64,000 bases of DNA from Citreicella sp. C3M06 (lineage in GTDB: Bacteria > Pseudomonadota > Alphaproteobacteria > Rhodobacterales > Rhodobacteraceae): positions 62,001 to 126,000 of the forward strand of contig NZ_JAHKQA010000007.1 in the NCBI RefSeq assembly GCF_018860705.1, written 5' to 3'. Of the stretch, positions 26,552 to 36,550 are shown in pieces (position 1 is the first letter of the stretch; every line of letters starts with the position of its first letter). The notes below the pieces were generated by a model. It was not told the DNA's origin. It searched no databases and saw nothing but the letters and a program-made list of their open reading frames with translations. The translations under genes and the position numbers were made by a program.

Positions 26552-29089
26552 ATGCCCGCGCAAGGCAGCACGCCGCCCGAGACGCCCCCCGATATCCTCG
26601 GCCCCATCCGCTGGCCGCTTCGGCTGACCCTGTGGGGCATGTCCGCCGAAAGGGTCACGCGCGCCTTCTGGCCGCTGTGGTCGGTGCTGATCTCGGCGCT
26701 GGCGCTGCTGATGCTGGGCGTGCAGGATCTGGTCGCGGTGGAATGGGTCTGGGCTGGCGCGGCAGTGTTCCTTGCTGGCTTCGGCTGGGCGATCTGGCGC
26801 GGGTTTCGCACATGGCGCCGCCCGACAAGGGCCGAGGCGCTGGCGCGGCTCGATGGCTCGCTCAAGGGCAATCCGATTCAGGCGGCGCTGGATGCGCAGG
26901 CGATTGGCGCTGCCGATCCCGGCTCGCAGGCGGTGTGGCAGGCACATCAGGCGCGGATGCGCGCCCGGCTGGCCGAGGCAAAGCCGGTGGAACCCGATCT
27001 GCGCGTGTCCCGGGCCGATCCGTTCGCGCTGCGCTACGTTGCGCTGCTGGCCTTTGCCGCGGCGCTGGTGTTCGGCTCTTTCCTGCGGGTCTCATCCGTT
27101 ACGGCGATGGGCCCCAGCGGCGATCTTGCCGCCGGCCCGGCGTGGGAGGGCTGGATGGAGCCGCCGCGCTATACTCGCCTGCCGTCCGTCTATCTCAATG
27201 ACATCACCGCGCCGGGCATCGACGTGCCCGAGGGCGCGCAGATCACCCTGCGCATGTATGGCGAAGTCGGCGCGCTGAGCGTCGAGGAAAGCGTGTCGAA
27301 CCGCCCCCTCGCGCCGCAGGGCGCCGAAGCGACGGCGCAGGATTTCCGTGTCGCCAGTTCGGGGCGCATCGCCATCGACGGCCCCGGTGGTCGCGCATGG
27401 GAGATCAGCATGAAACCCGACGCCGCGCCGAGCGTGCGCCGCGAGGGCGAGATTGAATCCAGCTACGAAGGCGACGCGCAGATTCCCTTTGCCGCGATGG
27501 ATGATTACGGCGTGGTCGCCGGCATCGCCCGGATGACGCTGCAACTCGATCAGGTCGACCGCCGCTACCTGCTGGCCGCCGAGCCGGAGGCTGTCACCGC
27601 CATCGAGGTGCCCTTGCCGATGCCCATTGCAGGCAACCGTGCCGATTTCAGCGAAACGCTGGTCGAGAATTTCTCGCAGCACCCGTGGGCCAACCTGCCG
27701 GTAAAGCTCGAGATGGGGGTAGAGGATGAGGCCGGGCAAAAGGGCTGGACCGAGAGCGAGGTGATCACCCTGCCGGGGCGGCGTTTCTTTGACCCGATCG
27801 CGGCGTCGGTGATCGAATTGCGCCGCGCCTTGCTGTGGACCCGTGGCAATGTGCCCGAAATCACCCGGATGATGCGCGCCATTTCAAACCTGCCCGATGA
27901 TCTGTTCCGCTCGGCGGTGCCGTACCTGCGAATGAAGGCGATCCTCGGCGATCTCGAAGTGGCGGGGCCCGACATGTCCATGGACCGACGCGAAGAAATC
28001 GCCACGGCGATGTGGGATCTGGCGATGCTGCTGGAAGAAGGCGATCTTGCCTCGGCGCTCGAGCGGCTTCAGCGCGCACAGGAGCGCCTCAGCGAAGCGA
28101 TGAAAAACGGCGCCTCGGATCAGGAAATCGCCGAGCTGATGCAGGAGCTGCGCGAGGCAACCGATGATTACCTGCGCCAGCTGTCGCGGCAGGCCGAGCG
28201 CAACGCAGACCAGGATCAGCAGAGCGCGCAGAACCAGAACAGCATGGAGATGAGCCAGAACGATCTGCAACGCATGATGGATCGCATTCAGGAGCTGATG
28301 GAACAGGGCCGCATGGCCGAAGCGCAGGAAGCGCTGCGCCAGCTTCAGGAAATGATGGAGAACATGCAGGTCACCGAGGGGCAGGGCGGCCAGTCTCCGG
28401 GAGAACAAGCGATGGAAGGTCTGGGCGAGACGCTGCGCGAACAGCAGGGCCTGTCCGACGAGGCATTCCGCCAGTTGCAGGACCAGTTTAACCCCGGTCA
28501 GCAGGGTCAGGGCCAGCAGGGCGAAGGCCAGCAGCAGGGCCAAGGACAGGGGCAAGGTCAGGGCGATCAGCCCGGCCAAGGGCAGGGTTCGCTGCGCGAC
28601 CAGCTCGCCGACCGTCAGCGAGAGCTGCGCGGCGAGTTGAACCGCCAAAGCCAGAACCTCCCCGGAGCCGGAACCGAGCCGGGCGACAATGCCCGCGAGG
28701 CCCTGCGCCGCGCCGAAGACGCGATGGACGACGCCGAAGATGCGCTGCGTCAGGATGATCTTGCCGGCGCGATCGACGATCAGTCCCGCGCCATGGAGGC
28801 GTTGCGCGAAGGCATGCGCGAGCTGGGCGAGGCCATGGCGCAGCAACAGCAGCAAAATCAGGGCCAGCAGGGGCAGATGCAGGGCGGCAATCCCGGCCAG
28901 CAGCGCGACCCTCTGGGCCGCAACGCCGGGGCCAACGGCAACATCGGCTCTGACGAGAATATGGTGCAGGACGAAGACGTCTACCGCCGCGCCCGCGAGT
29001 TGCTGGATGAAATCCGCCGCCGTTCTGGTGACGGCGAGCGGCCAGAGGCAGAACTCGATTATCTTGGCCGCTTGCTGGAGCGTTTCTGA
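26552..29089 (+). CDS. DUF4175 / TIGR02302 family membrane protein
   Basis: An 845-residue protein. Two membrane helices lie at about 42-80, a third near 160-180, then a large β-rich extracytoplasmic part containing WMEPPRYTRLPSVYL near 200, and from about 470 a long helical region (LQRAQERLSEAMKNGASDQE). The C-terminal third is extremely rich in Gln and Gly, with GQ runs at 649-680 and 764-784. The family is widespread in alphaproteobacteria beside lysA, but its role is not established as far as I know. AGGAG precedes the ATG within a hairpin. Confidence 0.85.
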   Translation: MPAQGSTPPETPPDILGPIRWPLRLTLWGMSAERVTRAFWPLWSVLISALALLMLGVQDLVAVEWVWAGAAVFLAGFGWAIWRGFRTWRRPTRAEALARLDGSLKGNPIQAALDAQAIGAADPGSQAVWQAHQARMRARLAEAKPVEPDLRVSRADPFALRYVALLAFAAALVFGSFLRVSSVTAMGPSGDLAAGPAWEGWMEPPRYTRLPSVYLNDITAPGIDVPEGAQITLRMYGEVGALSVEESVSNRPLAPQGAEATAQDFRVASSGRIAIDGPGGRAWEISMKPDAAPSVRREGEIESSYEGDAQIPFAAMDDYGVVAGIARMTLQLDQVDRRYLLAAEPEAVTAIEVPLPMPIAGNRADFSETLVENFSQHPWANLPVKLEMGVEDEAGQKGWTESEVITLPGRRFFDPIAASVIELRRALLWTRGNVPEITRMMRAISNLPDDLFRSAVPYLRMKAILGDLEVAGPDMSMDRREEIATAMWDLAMLLEEGDLASALERLQRAQERLSEAMKNGASDQEIAELMQELREATDDYLRQLSRQAERNADQDQQSAQNQNSMEMSQNDLQRMMDRIQELMEQGRMAEAQEALRQLQEMMENMQVTEGQGGQSPGEQAMEGLGETLREQQGLSDEAFRQLQDQFNPGQQGQGQQGEGQQQGQGQGQGQGDQPGQGQGSLRDQLADRQRELRGELNRQSQNLPGAGTEPGDNAREALRRAEDAMDDAEDALRQDDLAGAIDDQSRAMEALREGMRELGEAMAQQQQQNQGQQGQMQGGNPGQQRDPLGRNAGANGNIGSDENMVQDEDVYRRARELLDEIRRRSGDGERPEAELDYLGRLLERF
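28496..28588 (+). repeat. Gly-Gln dipeptide-like coding repeat
   Basis: About 31 codons that are almost all Gly or Gln, with GQ steps written by mixed synonymous codons (GGT/GGC/GGA/GGG and CAG/CAA). The mixed codons argue for selection on the protein rather than recent slippage. Confidence 0.8.
28841..28903 (+). repeat. Second Gln-rich coding segment of the DUF4175 gene
   Basis: About 21 codons dominated by Gln, Gly and Asn (QQQQQNQGQQGQMQGG), some 250 bases after the first repeat in the same gene. Confidence 0.7.
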
Positions 29090-29154
29090 TCAAAGGTCTT
29101 GTCTTCGAGGACCTGGACTGAAAAAAGTCAGGCCAATTCTCCGAAGGCGCCCCG

Positions 29155-30045
29155 ATGACCGAACAGACCGATCTTACCGATCCCATCGCCCGGACCCGCC
29201 GCTTTCACCGTGCGGTCACCGCAGAAGCCGGGGCGCTCGACAGCTCGTTCCTCGGGCGAGGGCGCCCGCTTGGCCCGGCGCGCGTGCTCAACACCATTGG
29301 CAACGGGCGCTGTGATGTGGCCGACATCCGCAGCTATCTCGGGCTGGATTCCGGGCTGATGAGCCGGCTGCTGCGGGGGCTTGAAGACGAAGGGCTGATC
29401 ACCACGGCCAGCGCTCCCAACGATGCCCGCCGCCGTCTTGCCTCGCTGACCCCCAAGGGCGCGGCGGAATTTGACGCCTACGAGGCGCTGTCCGACGCGC
29501 AGGCGGCGCAGATCCTCGCGCGTTGTCCGTGCCCTGACAGGCTTTTGGCGGCGATGGATATCGTTGCCACCGCGCTTGGCATCGAGCGGACCGAGATCGT
29601 AGAGATCGCGCCCGACGACCCGCGCGCCACCGCCTGCCTCGGTGCCTATTACACCGAACTGGCGCAGCGTCTCGCCACCGGGTACGAGGTGCAGCTGTCT
29701 GCCGACCCCGAGGCCAGCGCGATGATGGCTCCGCACGGGGCGTTCCTTGTCGCGCTTTCGGATGGCATGCCGATCGGGTGTGTCGGTCTCAAGGGCACCG
29801 ACAAGGGCTATGCCGAGGTCAAGCGGTTGTGGACGGCCCCGTCCGCGCGCGGCATGGGGCTTGCCAGGCGCCTGATGGATCAGCTGGAAATTCGCGCCCG
29901 AGTGCTGGGCATCGACCGGCTGCGCCTTGACAGCAACTCGGCCCTGACCGAGGCCATCGCCATGTATCGCCGCCTTGGCTGGACCGAGATCGAGCGTTTC
30001 AACGACGATCCCTACCCGGACCAATTCTTCGAAAAGATCCTGTAG
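29155..30045 (+). CDS. MarR-type regulator fused to a GNAT acetyltransferase
   Basis: A 296-residue two-domain protein. Residues 10-145 are a winged helix of the MarR type: GPARVLNTIGNGRCDVADI, SGLMSRLLRGLEDEGLI (recognition helix) and the wing APNDARRRLASLTPKG. Residues 150-296 are a GNAT fold with the acetyl-CoA loop PSARGMGLARRLM near 228 and DSNSALTEAIAMYRRLGW near 264. Fusions of this kind are known; the substrate and DNA targets of this one are not. It stands alone between the DUF4175 gene and rlmN. Confidence 0.85.
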   Translation: MTEQTDLTDPIARTRRFHRAVTAEAGALDSSFLGRGRPLGPARVLNTIGNGRCDVADIRSYLGLDSGLMSRLLRGLEDEGLITTASAPNDARRRLASLTPKGAAEFDAYEALSDAQAAQILARCPCPDRLLAAMDIVATALGIERTEIVEIAPDDPRATACLGAYYTELAQRLATGYEVQLSADPEASAMMAPHGAFLVALSDGMPIGCVGLKGTDKGYAEVKRLWTAPSARGMGLARRLMDQLEIRARVLGIDRLRLDSNSALTEAIAMYRRLGWTEIERFNDDPYPDQFFEKIL

Positions 30046-30217
30046 TTCCGGCGCTTCCAGCCAGTCGCTGCTGCTGCGGTCTTGGCCGCGTTCGCGGTGC
30101 CGTTTACAGGCATCCTGTCGCCTCTGCGGATGCGTGCCGGTGACCTGTTGACAGCCCCTTTGATTTTTCCGCCGAATCCTGTAAGAGCACGTCTTCCTCA
30201 GTCAAAGGACCGCAGCC

Positions 30218-31405
<1,188 letters not shown>

Positions 31406-31406
31406 T

Positions 31407-31432
31407 TTATCCGACTATTTAAGTCAGGATAA
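31407..31432. promoter_or_regulatory. 26-base AT-rich near-palindrome after rlmN
   Basis: TTATCC-GACT-ATTTA-AGTC-A-GGATAA: two arms of 10 bases pair perfectly except for one extra A. It begins 1 base past the rlmN stop and lies 70 bases before the next start codon. With no T-run it does not look like a terminator. GACT-N5-AGTC resembles iron-responsive boxes described in Rhodobacterales; this identification is a guess. Confidence 0.45.
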
Positions 31433-31502
31433 GGGAGTCCAGCCAGATCGGAACCCTCCGAGCAGCCCGGCGTTCATGCGCGGCAGGGAACGGAGGGCCG
31501 AT

Positions 31503-31934
31503 ATGCGTCACGAATATTTCGAGAGATCCGGGGTTGCCTTGCGCCCCCCGGAATGGCGCATCGTGCGGATGCTGCGCACACGGGACGACATCGCGGCCAT
31601 CGAAACCGAGCTTGCGGCCAACATCGGCGACGCCCGCGCTGAACAGGCAATCGATGGGTTCCTGCAGGTGCTGGCGCTGCTCGAGCAACACGGCTGGCAC
31701 GCGCCGCTGATCCTGCGCCCCGGTGCCCGCAGCGTTTCGGACGACGAGCTGAATCTGGCCCGGTTCGTGTTGCATTGCGCCGAACAGGACCGCGACACCG
31801 CCATGGCCGAAGCGATGATGCTGGTCGCGCCGCAGGCGATCCTGCCGCTGGTCGCGGCGGGCACCCGTCTCGGTCTGCCACTGCTGTGCGAGGAGTGTCG
31901 GGACAGGCTGCGCTGCCCCTTGACCTTCCAGTGA
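31503..31934 (+). CDS. Conserved-looking protein of unknown function
   Basis: A 143-residue protein, mostly helical, with no signal peptide or membrane helix. Two cysteines near the end (CEECRDRLRC, about residues 128-137) form a CxxCx5C group that could bind a metal; other Cys is sparse. GGAGGG lies 7 bases before the ATG at 31503. The copA promoter and operator lie across its last codons and stop. An AT-rich palindrome lies upstream. I recognise no family; the Cys group and location suggest, weakly, a metal-linked role. Confidence 0.65.
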   Translation: MRHEYFERSGVALRPPEWRIVRMLRTRDDIAAIETELAANIGDARAEQAIDGFLQVLALLEQHGWHAPLILRPGARSVSDDELNLARFVLHCAEQDRDTAMAEAMMLVAPQAILPLVAAGTRLGLPLLCEECRDRLRCPLTFQ

Positions 31935-31950
31935 CTGGAACCACTATATC
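31920..31950 (+). promoter_or_regulatory. CueR-type copper promoter and operator of copA
   Basis: TTGACC at 31920-31925 and TATATC at 31945-31950 are 19 bases apart, the MerR-family spacing. The spacer contains a perfect dyad, TTCCAGT-G-ACTGGAA (31926-31940), close to the CueR box. CueR would twist this DNA to align the two promoter boxes when Cu(I) is bound. The dyad covers the stop codon of the gene before (TGA 31932-31934). The copA ATG follows 29 bases after the -10 box. Confidence 0.85.
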
Positions 31951-31978
31951 CCGTTCAGCATGAGCCAAGGAGGCATTG

Positions 31979-34423
31979 ATGGCTGACGGGACAACCCAAT
32001 TCGAAGTCACAGGGCTGACCTGCGGCGGTTGCGCAGGCCGCGCGCAAAAGGCGCTTGCCGCCGTTCCCGGCGTGAGCGATGCCAGCGTCAATCTGGCCAC
32101 CAGTACGGCCACGATCAAAGGCAGCGCCGGCATCGGCGCCCTGCGCGAGGCGCTGAAAGACGCGGGGTATCCTGTGCGTGAATCGCGGATCTCGCTGGCC
32201 GTCACCGGGATGAGCTGCGCGTCCTGTGCGGGGCGGGTGGAACAGGCGCTGCTCGCCGTGCCCGGCGTGTTGAGCGCCCATGTCAATCTGGCCAGTGACA
32301 CCGCAGAGGTCACTCTGCTGGCCGGCAGCGCCGCCCCTTCGGAGCTTGCCCAACGGGTGAGCGATGTCGGCTACCCCGCCCGCCCGGGCAGCGACGACAG
32401 CGCCGAGCGCAGGCAGGAAAAGGCGGCCGAGCAGCGCAGATTGCGGCGCGATCTGATCGTCGCCGCAGCGTTGACCCTGCCGGTCTTCGTGATCGAAATG
32501 GGCGGCCATGTCATCCCCGGCTTTCACGCGCTGATCCTCAACAGCATCGGGCAGACCGCGTCCTGGGCGCTGCAATTCGTGCTGGTGACGCTGGTGATGG
32601 TGTTTCCCGGCCGTCGCTTCTACCAGATCGGGTTGCCCTTGCTGGCCAAACGCGCGCCTGACATGAATTCGCTGGTGGCGCTTGGAACGCTGGCGGCATG
32701 GGGGTATTCCACCGTGGCGCTGTTTGCGCCGGGGCTGCTGCCCGCAAGCTCGCGCGCGGTCTATTTCGAGGCGGCGGCGGTGATCGTGACGCTGATCCTG
32801 CTCGGCCGCTTTCTCGAGGCGCGCGCCAAGGGGCGCACCGGCGCGGCGATCCGGCGGCTGGTGGGGTTGCGCCCGACGACCGCGCGGGTCGCCCGCAATG
32901 ATGTCATTGTCGAGGTTCCGGTCGAGGATCTGGAGGTTGGCGATATCGTGCATGTCCGCCCCGGCGAGCGCATCGCGGTCGATGGCGAAATCCTCACCGG
33001 TGCGAGTTACATCGACGAAAGCATGATCACCGGCGAGCCGTTGCCTGTGCTGAAGGATACAGGCGCCATGGTGGTTGGCGGCACGATCAACGGGCAGGGC
33101 GCGCTGAGCTTGCGCGCCACGGCGGTCGGCAAGGATACCATGCTGGCCCGCATCATCGCCCTTGTCGAACAGGCGCAAGGCGCGCGGTTGCCGATTCAGG
33201 CGCTGGCCGACAAGGTCGTGGTCTGGTTCGTGCCCGCCGTGATCGCGGCGGCGCTGCTCACTTTCGTGACATGGCTGATCCTTGGCCCGTCGCTGGCGCT
33301 GGCGGTGGTGGCCGCGGTGTCGGTGCTGATCATCGCCTGCCCCTGCGCCATGGGGCTGGCCACGCCGACCTCGATCATGGTCGGCACCGGGCGCGCCGCC
33401 GAACTGGGCGTGCTGTTCCGCAAAGGCGATGCGTTGCAGGCACTGGACGACGTGCGCGTCATCGCCTTCGACAAGACCGGCACCCTGACGATGGGTCGCC
33501 CGGTTCTGATCGAAACCATCACCGATGGCATCGACGCCGCAGAGGCGCTACGCCTCGCCGCCAGCGCCGAACAAGGCTCTGAACACCCCATCGCCCGCGC
33601 GCTGGAACAGGCGGCAACCGGCCTGACTCAACCCGAAAGCCTCGAGGCGATCTCTGGGCACGGCCTCAAGGCGCGGATCGACGGCCATAGCGTGCTGATC
33701 GGTGCCAAGCGCCTGATGGATCGCGAAAACATCGCGCTCGGCTCACTCGAAGCCCCGTTCAATCGGATCGCGCAGGCGGGCCAGACCCCGGTGCTGATGG
33801 CGTTGGATGGACGCATCGCGGCGGTGTTTGCGGTCGCCGACACGGTCAAGCCCGAAGCGCAGCGCGCCATCGACTTGCTGCACCGGCGCGGCCTCAAGAC
33901 CGCGATGATCACCGGTGACACCGCAGCCACGGCGCAATCCATCGCCGCCGCGCTGAACATCGACGAGGTGCAGGCCGAGATCCTGCCCGAAGGCAAGCTC
34001 GACGCGGTCAAATCCCTGCGGCAACGCTTCGGCGCGGTGGCCTTCGTCGGCGACGGTATCAACGACGCCCCGGCGCTGGCCGAGGCCGACGTGGGTATCG
34101 CCATCGGCACCGGCACCGATGTCGCCATCGAAAGCGCCGACGTGGTGCTGGTATCCGGCGATCCGGCGGGCGTTGCCGAGGCGGTGAACCTGTCGGGCGC
34201 AGTGCTGCGCAACATCCGGCAGAACCTGTTCTGGGCGTTTGGCTACAACGTGCTGCTGATCCCGGTGGCGGCGGGGGCGCTCTATCCGCTCTTCGGGATG
34301 ATGCTCTCGCCGATGCTGGCGGCCGGGGCGATGGCGCTGTCCTCGGTCTTTGTGCTCAGCAACGCGCTGCGCCTGCGCCGCGTTGCCTCGATCGCCCACC
34401 AGCCCAAGGAGGCCTCAGCATGA
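31979..34423 (+). CDS. copA: Copper-exporting P1B-type ATPase CopA
   Basis: An 814-residue Cu(I) efflux pump of the inner membrane. There are two N-terminal heavy-metal domains, Cys14/Cys17 (GLTCGGC) and Cys80/Cys83 (GMSCASC), eight membrane helices, the ion site CPC at 454-456 in [13 protein letters not shown], phospho-site Asp498 in [17 protein letters not shown] in MITGEPLP, and [15 protein letters not shown] precedes the ATG at 31979. The MerR-type promoter lies just upstream and cueR just downstream with a 4-base overlap, so activator and pump share one transcript and CueR controls its own synthesis. Confidence 0.96.
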   Translation: MADGTTQFEVTGLTCGGCAGRAQKALAAVPGVSDASVNLATSTATIKGSAGIGALREALKDAGYPVRESRISLAVTGMSCASCAGRVEQALLAVPGVLSAHVNLASDTAEVTLLAGSAAPSELAQRVSDVGYPARPGSDDSAERRQEKAAEQRRLRRDLIVAAALTLPVFVIEMGGHVIPGFHALILNSIGQTASWALQFVLVTLVMVFPGRRFYQIGLPLLAKRAPDMNSLVALGTLAAWGYSTVALFAPGLLPASSRAVYFEAAAVIVTLILLGRFLEARAKGRTGAAIRRLVGLRPTTARVARNDVIVEVPVEDLEVGDIVHVRPGERIAVDGEILTGASYIDESMITGEPLPVLKDTGAMVVGGTINGQGALSLRATAVGKDTMLARIIALVEQAQGARLPIQALADKVVVWFVPAVIAAALLTFVTWLILGPSLALAVVAAVSVLIIACPCAMGLATPTSIMVGTGRAAELGVLFRKGDALQALDDVRVIAFDKTGTLTMGRPVLIETITDGIDAAEALRLAASAEQGSEHPIARALEQAATGLTQPESLEAISGHGLKARIDGHSVLIGAKRLMDRENIALGSLEAPFNRIAQAGQTPVLMALDGRIAAVFAVADTVKPEAQRAIDLLHRRGLKTAMITGDTAATAQSIAAALNIDEVQAEILPEGKLDAVKSLRQRFGAVAFVGDGINDAPALAEADVGIAIGTGTDVAIESADVVLVSGDPAGVAEAVNLSGAVLRNIRQNLFWAFGYNVLLIPVAAGALYPLFGMMLSPMLAAGAMALSSVFVLSNALRLRRVASIAHQPKEASA

Positions 34424-34809
34424 ACATCGGACAGGTGTCAGAGAGCGCGGGCCTGCCCGCCAAGACCATCCGCTACTACGAAGACATCGGCCTCATCGCG
34501 CCGTCGCGCAGCGAAAACGGCTATCGCGACTTCTCGAAGCAGGATCTGCACAAGCTCGCCTTCCTCGCCCGCGCCCGCGCCCTCGGCTTCAGCATCGAGG
34601 ACTGCCGCACGCTGCTTGGCCTCTACAACGACCAGTCTCGCGAAAGCGCCGATGTCAAACGCCTTGCGCAAGACCACCTCGCACAGATCGAAGACAAGAT
34701 CGCCCAGCTTCAGGACATGCACGACACCCTCGCAAAACTTGTCGATGCCTGCCACGGCGACCACCGCCCCGATTGTCCGATCCTCTCCGGGATTGCCAGC
34801 GAAGGCTGA
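34420..34809 (+). CDS. cueR: Copper-responsive MerR-family activator CueR
   Basis: A 129-residue regulator. The MerR winged helix is at the start, [20 protein letters not shown], followed by the second helix-turn-helix part and a long dimer helix (about 78-108). The metal loop has Cys111 and Cys119 spaced by 7 residues (CHGDHRPDC), the CueR hallmark for linear Cu(I). The short distance and lack of other Cys distinguish it from mercury and zinc family members. It overlaps copA by 4 bases; its operator lies upstream of copA. Confidence 0.95.
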   Translation: MNIGQVSESAGLPAKTIRYYEDIGLIAPSRSENGYRDFSKQDLHKLAFLARARALGFSIEDCRTLLGLYNDQSRESADVKRLAQDHLAQIEDKIAQLQDMHDTLAKLVDACHGDHRPDCPILSGIASEG

Positions 34810-34824
34810 CCGCGCCGCCCCCGG

Positions 34825-34860
34825 TTTCTTCTGGCCCTAAATATCCCCGCCGGAGGCATC
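34825..34860. other. Intergenic element that may be a dispersed repeat
   Basis: TTCTTCTGGCCCTAAATATC followed by CCCGCCGGAGGCATCC, between cueR and the converging TRIC-like gene. It looks like a motif I recall from 3' ends of rhodobacterial genes. No second copy was noticed in this window, so this is memory-based only. Confidence 0.25.
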
Positions 34861-34889
34861 CGTCCCCAGTGGCCATGCGAAACGGGCGG

Positions 34890-35510
34890 TCAGCTGCGCG
34901 GCGGGCGGCTCTTGTAAACCGGCAGCTGCCAGCCAAAGGCCAGCGTGCCGCCCCGCGCGACAAATGTCAGCATCGCGCCGATCAACGCTCCTCGGCCGGG
35001 CAGCATCTCGGTGGTTTCCGCCAGCAACAGCGCCCCGGCACCGATCAGCGCGCAGGTGGCATAAGGCTCGCCCTGCTTTAGCAATAGCGGCACCTCATTG
35101 GCCACCACGTCGCGCATCAGCCCGCCAAGGCAGCCGGTCATCACCCCCATCACCAGAACCAGCGGCCAGCTGAGTCCGGCGTTCGTGGCGATCCCGGCGC
35201 CGGCGGCCACGGCAAAGCTCAGCGCCGCCGCATCCAGCCAGAGGATCGCCCGCATCCGGCTTTCCAGCAGATGCGCGGTAAAGAAACACAGCACGGCGGC
35301 CGCGCAGGCAATGCCAAGATAGGCTGGATTTCCGATCCAAAGCACTTCGCGATCCAGCAGCAGATCGCGCATGGTACCGCCGCCAAGCGCCGTCAGGCAG
35401 GCCATGAAGCAGAACCCAACGATATCCAGCTGCGCGCGGCTCGCCACCAGCGCCCCGGTTGCGGCAAAGACCAGCACCGAGGCATAGTCGAGCACCGCGA
35501 TCAGGCTCAT
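34890..35510 (-). CDS. TRIC/UPF0126 family membrane protein (YadS-like)
   Basis: A 206-residue protein with about seven short membrane helices arranged as two similar halves. Gly-rich turns mark both: ALGGGTMRDLLL near 42 and GCLGGLMRDVVANEVPLLL near 128, the UPF0126 signature. Bacterial relatives form trimeric cation (K+-like) channels similar to animal TRIC; others may move small solutes such as glycine, so the cargo is open. The start at 35510 follows the rnhA stop by 1 base, with GGAAAG as ribosome binding site inside rnhA. Confidence 0.85.
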   Translation of the reverse strand: MSLIAVLDYASVLVFAATGALVASRAQLDIVGFCFMACLTALGGGTMRDLLLDREVLWIGNPAYLGIACAAAVLCFFTAHLLESRMRAILWLDAAALSFAVAAGAGIATNAGLSWPLVLVMGVMTGCLGGLMRDVVANEVPLLLKQGEPYATCALIGAGALLLAETTEMLPGRGALIGAMLTFVARGGTLAFGWQLPVYKSRPPRS

Positions 35511-35511
35511 G

Positions 35512-35970
35512 TCACTTTCCGGCCTTGAACGGCGCCATGCCGGCGCGGGCCAGCTCGTCGGCACGTTCGTTCTCGGGGTGCCCGGCGTGGCCTTTGACCC
35601 ATTTCCACGTCACCTCGTGGCGCTTTTGCGCTTCGTCCAGACGCTGCCAAAGCTCGGCGTTCTTGACCGGCTTCTTGGCGGCGGTCTTCCAGCCATTGCG
35701 CTTCCAGCCGTGAATCCAGCCGGTGACGCCATTCTTGACGTAGGCGCTGTCGGTGATGACCGTGATCGAGGATGGCCGTGTCAGCGATTCAAGCGCCGAG
35801 ATCGCCGCCATCAGCTCCATCCGGTTGTTGGTGGTGTCTCGCTCTCCACCGGAAAGCTCGCGTTGTTTCGAGACGGTCTCGCCGTCCATGGCGCGCAGCA
35901 GCACGCCCCAGCCTCCGGGGCCGGGATTGCCGGAGCAAGCTCCGTCGGTATAGGCAAAAAGTTCAGGCAT
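35512..35970 (-). CDS. rnhA: Ribonuclease HI
   Basis: A 152-residue endonuclease that cuts RNA in RNA-DNA hybrids. The four metal-binding acids are Asp9 ([15 protein letters not shown]), Glu52 (NNRMELMA), Asp74 (VITDSAYV) and Asp138 (RADELA), with the loop His in [12 protein letters not shown]. Length and basic handle ([12 protein letters not shown]) match the E. coli enzyme. Its start overlaps the methyltransferase end by 8 bases. The protein lacks the N-terminal hybrid-binding domain of RNase H1 types. Confidence 0.96.
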   Translation of the reverse strand: MPELFAYTDGACSGNPGPGGWGVLLRAMDGETVSKQRELSGGERDTTNNRMELMAAISALESLTRPSSITVITDSAYVKNGVTGWIHGWKRNGWKTAAKKPVKNAELWQRLDEAQKRHEVTWKWVKGHAGHPENERADELARAGMAPFKAGK

Positions 35971-36550
35971 GGGCGGTGACGCTTAGCCAGTTGGCGGCAC
36001 TGCCGTCAAGCCCGGAGCTGCTGCCGCGCGCCACATCCATCACGCTCAGCCCCGCCGCGTCCAGCAGGGGGCGCAGCTCTGTTTCGGTGTAATAGGTGTA
36101 GAACCGACCCAGCCGGTCGCGCGCCTCGCCGCTTCCTTCTTTCAGCGTCAGGCCCAGCAGGCCGCCCGGCTTCAGGGCGCGGGCGATGGCGGCAAGGTGG
36201 CGCGGCATCGCATCACGCGGCGCGTGCAGCAGGCTGAAGCTGGCCCAGATCGCATCGTACAGCGCCTCGGCGCTCAGCGCATCGAAATCGCACAGCGTCG
36301 CTGTCACGCCGGGTCGCGTTGCCGCCAGTGCCACCATCTCGGGCGAGGCATCCAGCGCGTCGACTGTCATCCCTTGCGAGGCCATATACCCGGCATCCAG
36401 CCCCGGACCGCAGCCATAATCCAGCACCCGCGCCCCGGCGGGCAGGCGGGCGACAAAGGCGGCCATGGCGGGGTAGGGGTAGTTCGGGGCCAGCGCCTCG
36501 TAATCGCGGGCCTTTTCGGCATAGACTTTTAGCGTCTGCGGATCACTCAT
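35963..36550 (-). CDS. Class I SAM-dependent methyltransferase
   Basis: A 195-residue enzyme with the SAM site [16 protein letters not shown] near residue 43, the acidic motif [16 protein letters not shown] near 64, motif III-like ATLCDFDAL and [11 protein letters not shown] near 128. The substrate-binding part is short, and the target (small molecule or protein) cannot be told. The start at 36550 is chosen because it overlaps the DUF3429 stop (ATGA) and gives [18 protein letters not shown]. Sits in a tight DUF3429-methyltransferase-rnhA-TRIC operon after ispH. Confidence 0.88.
   Translation of the reverse strand: MSDPQTLKVYAEKARDYEALAPNYPYPAMAAFVARLPAGARVLDYGCGPGLDAGYMASQGMTVDALDASPEMVALAATRPGVTATLCDFDALSAEALYDAIWASFSLLHAPRDAMPRHLAAIARALKPGGLLGLTLKEGSGEARDRLGRFYTYYTETELRPLLDAAGLSVMDVARGSSSGLDGSAANWLSVTAHA

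Noticed and set aside
25132-26871. 579-codon minus-strand frame
   Set aside because: Antisense of lysA and the start of the DUF4175 gene; the real genes have the conserved motifs.
30148-30180. TTGACA upstream of rlmN as a promoter
   Set aside because: No acceptable -10 box lies 16-18 bases downstream, so only the -35-like hexamer can be stated.
31955-33178. 407-codon minus-strand frame
   Set aside because: Antisense of copA; would also run over the copper promoter.
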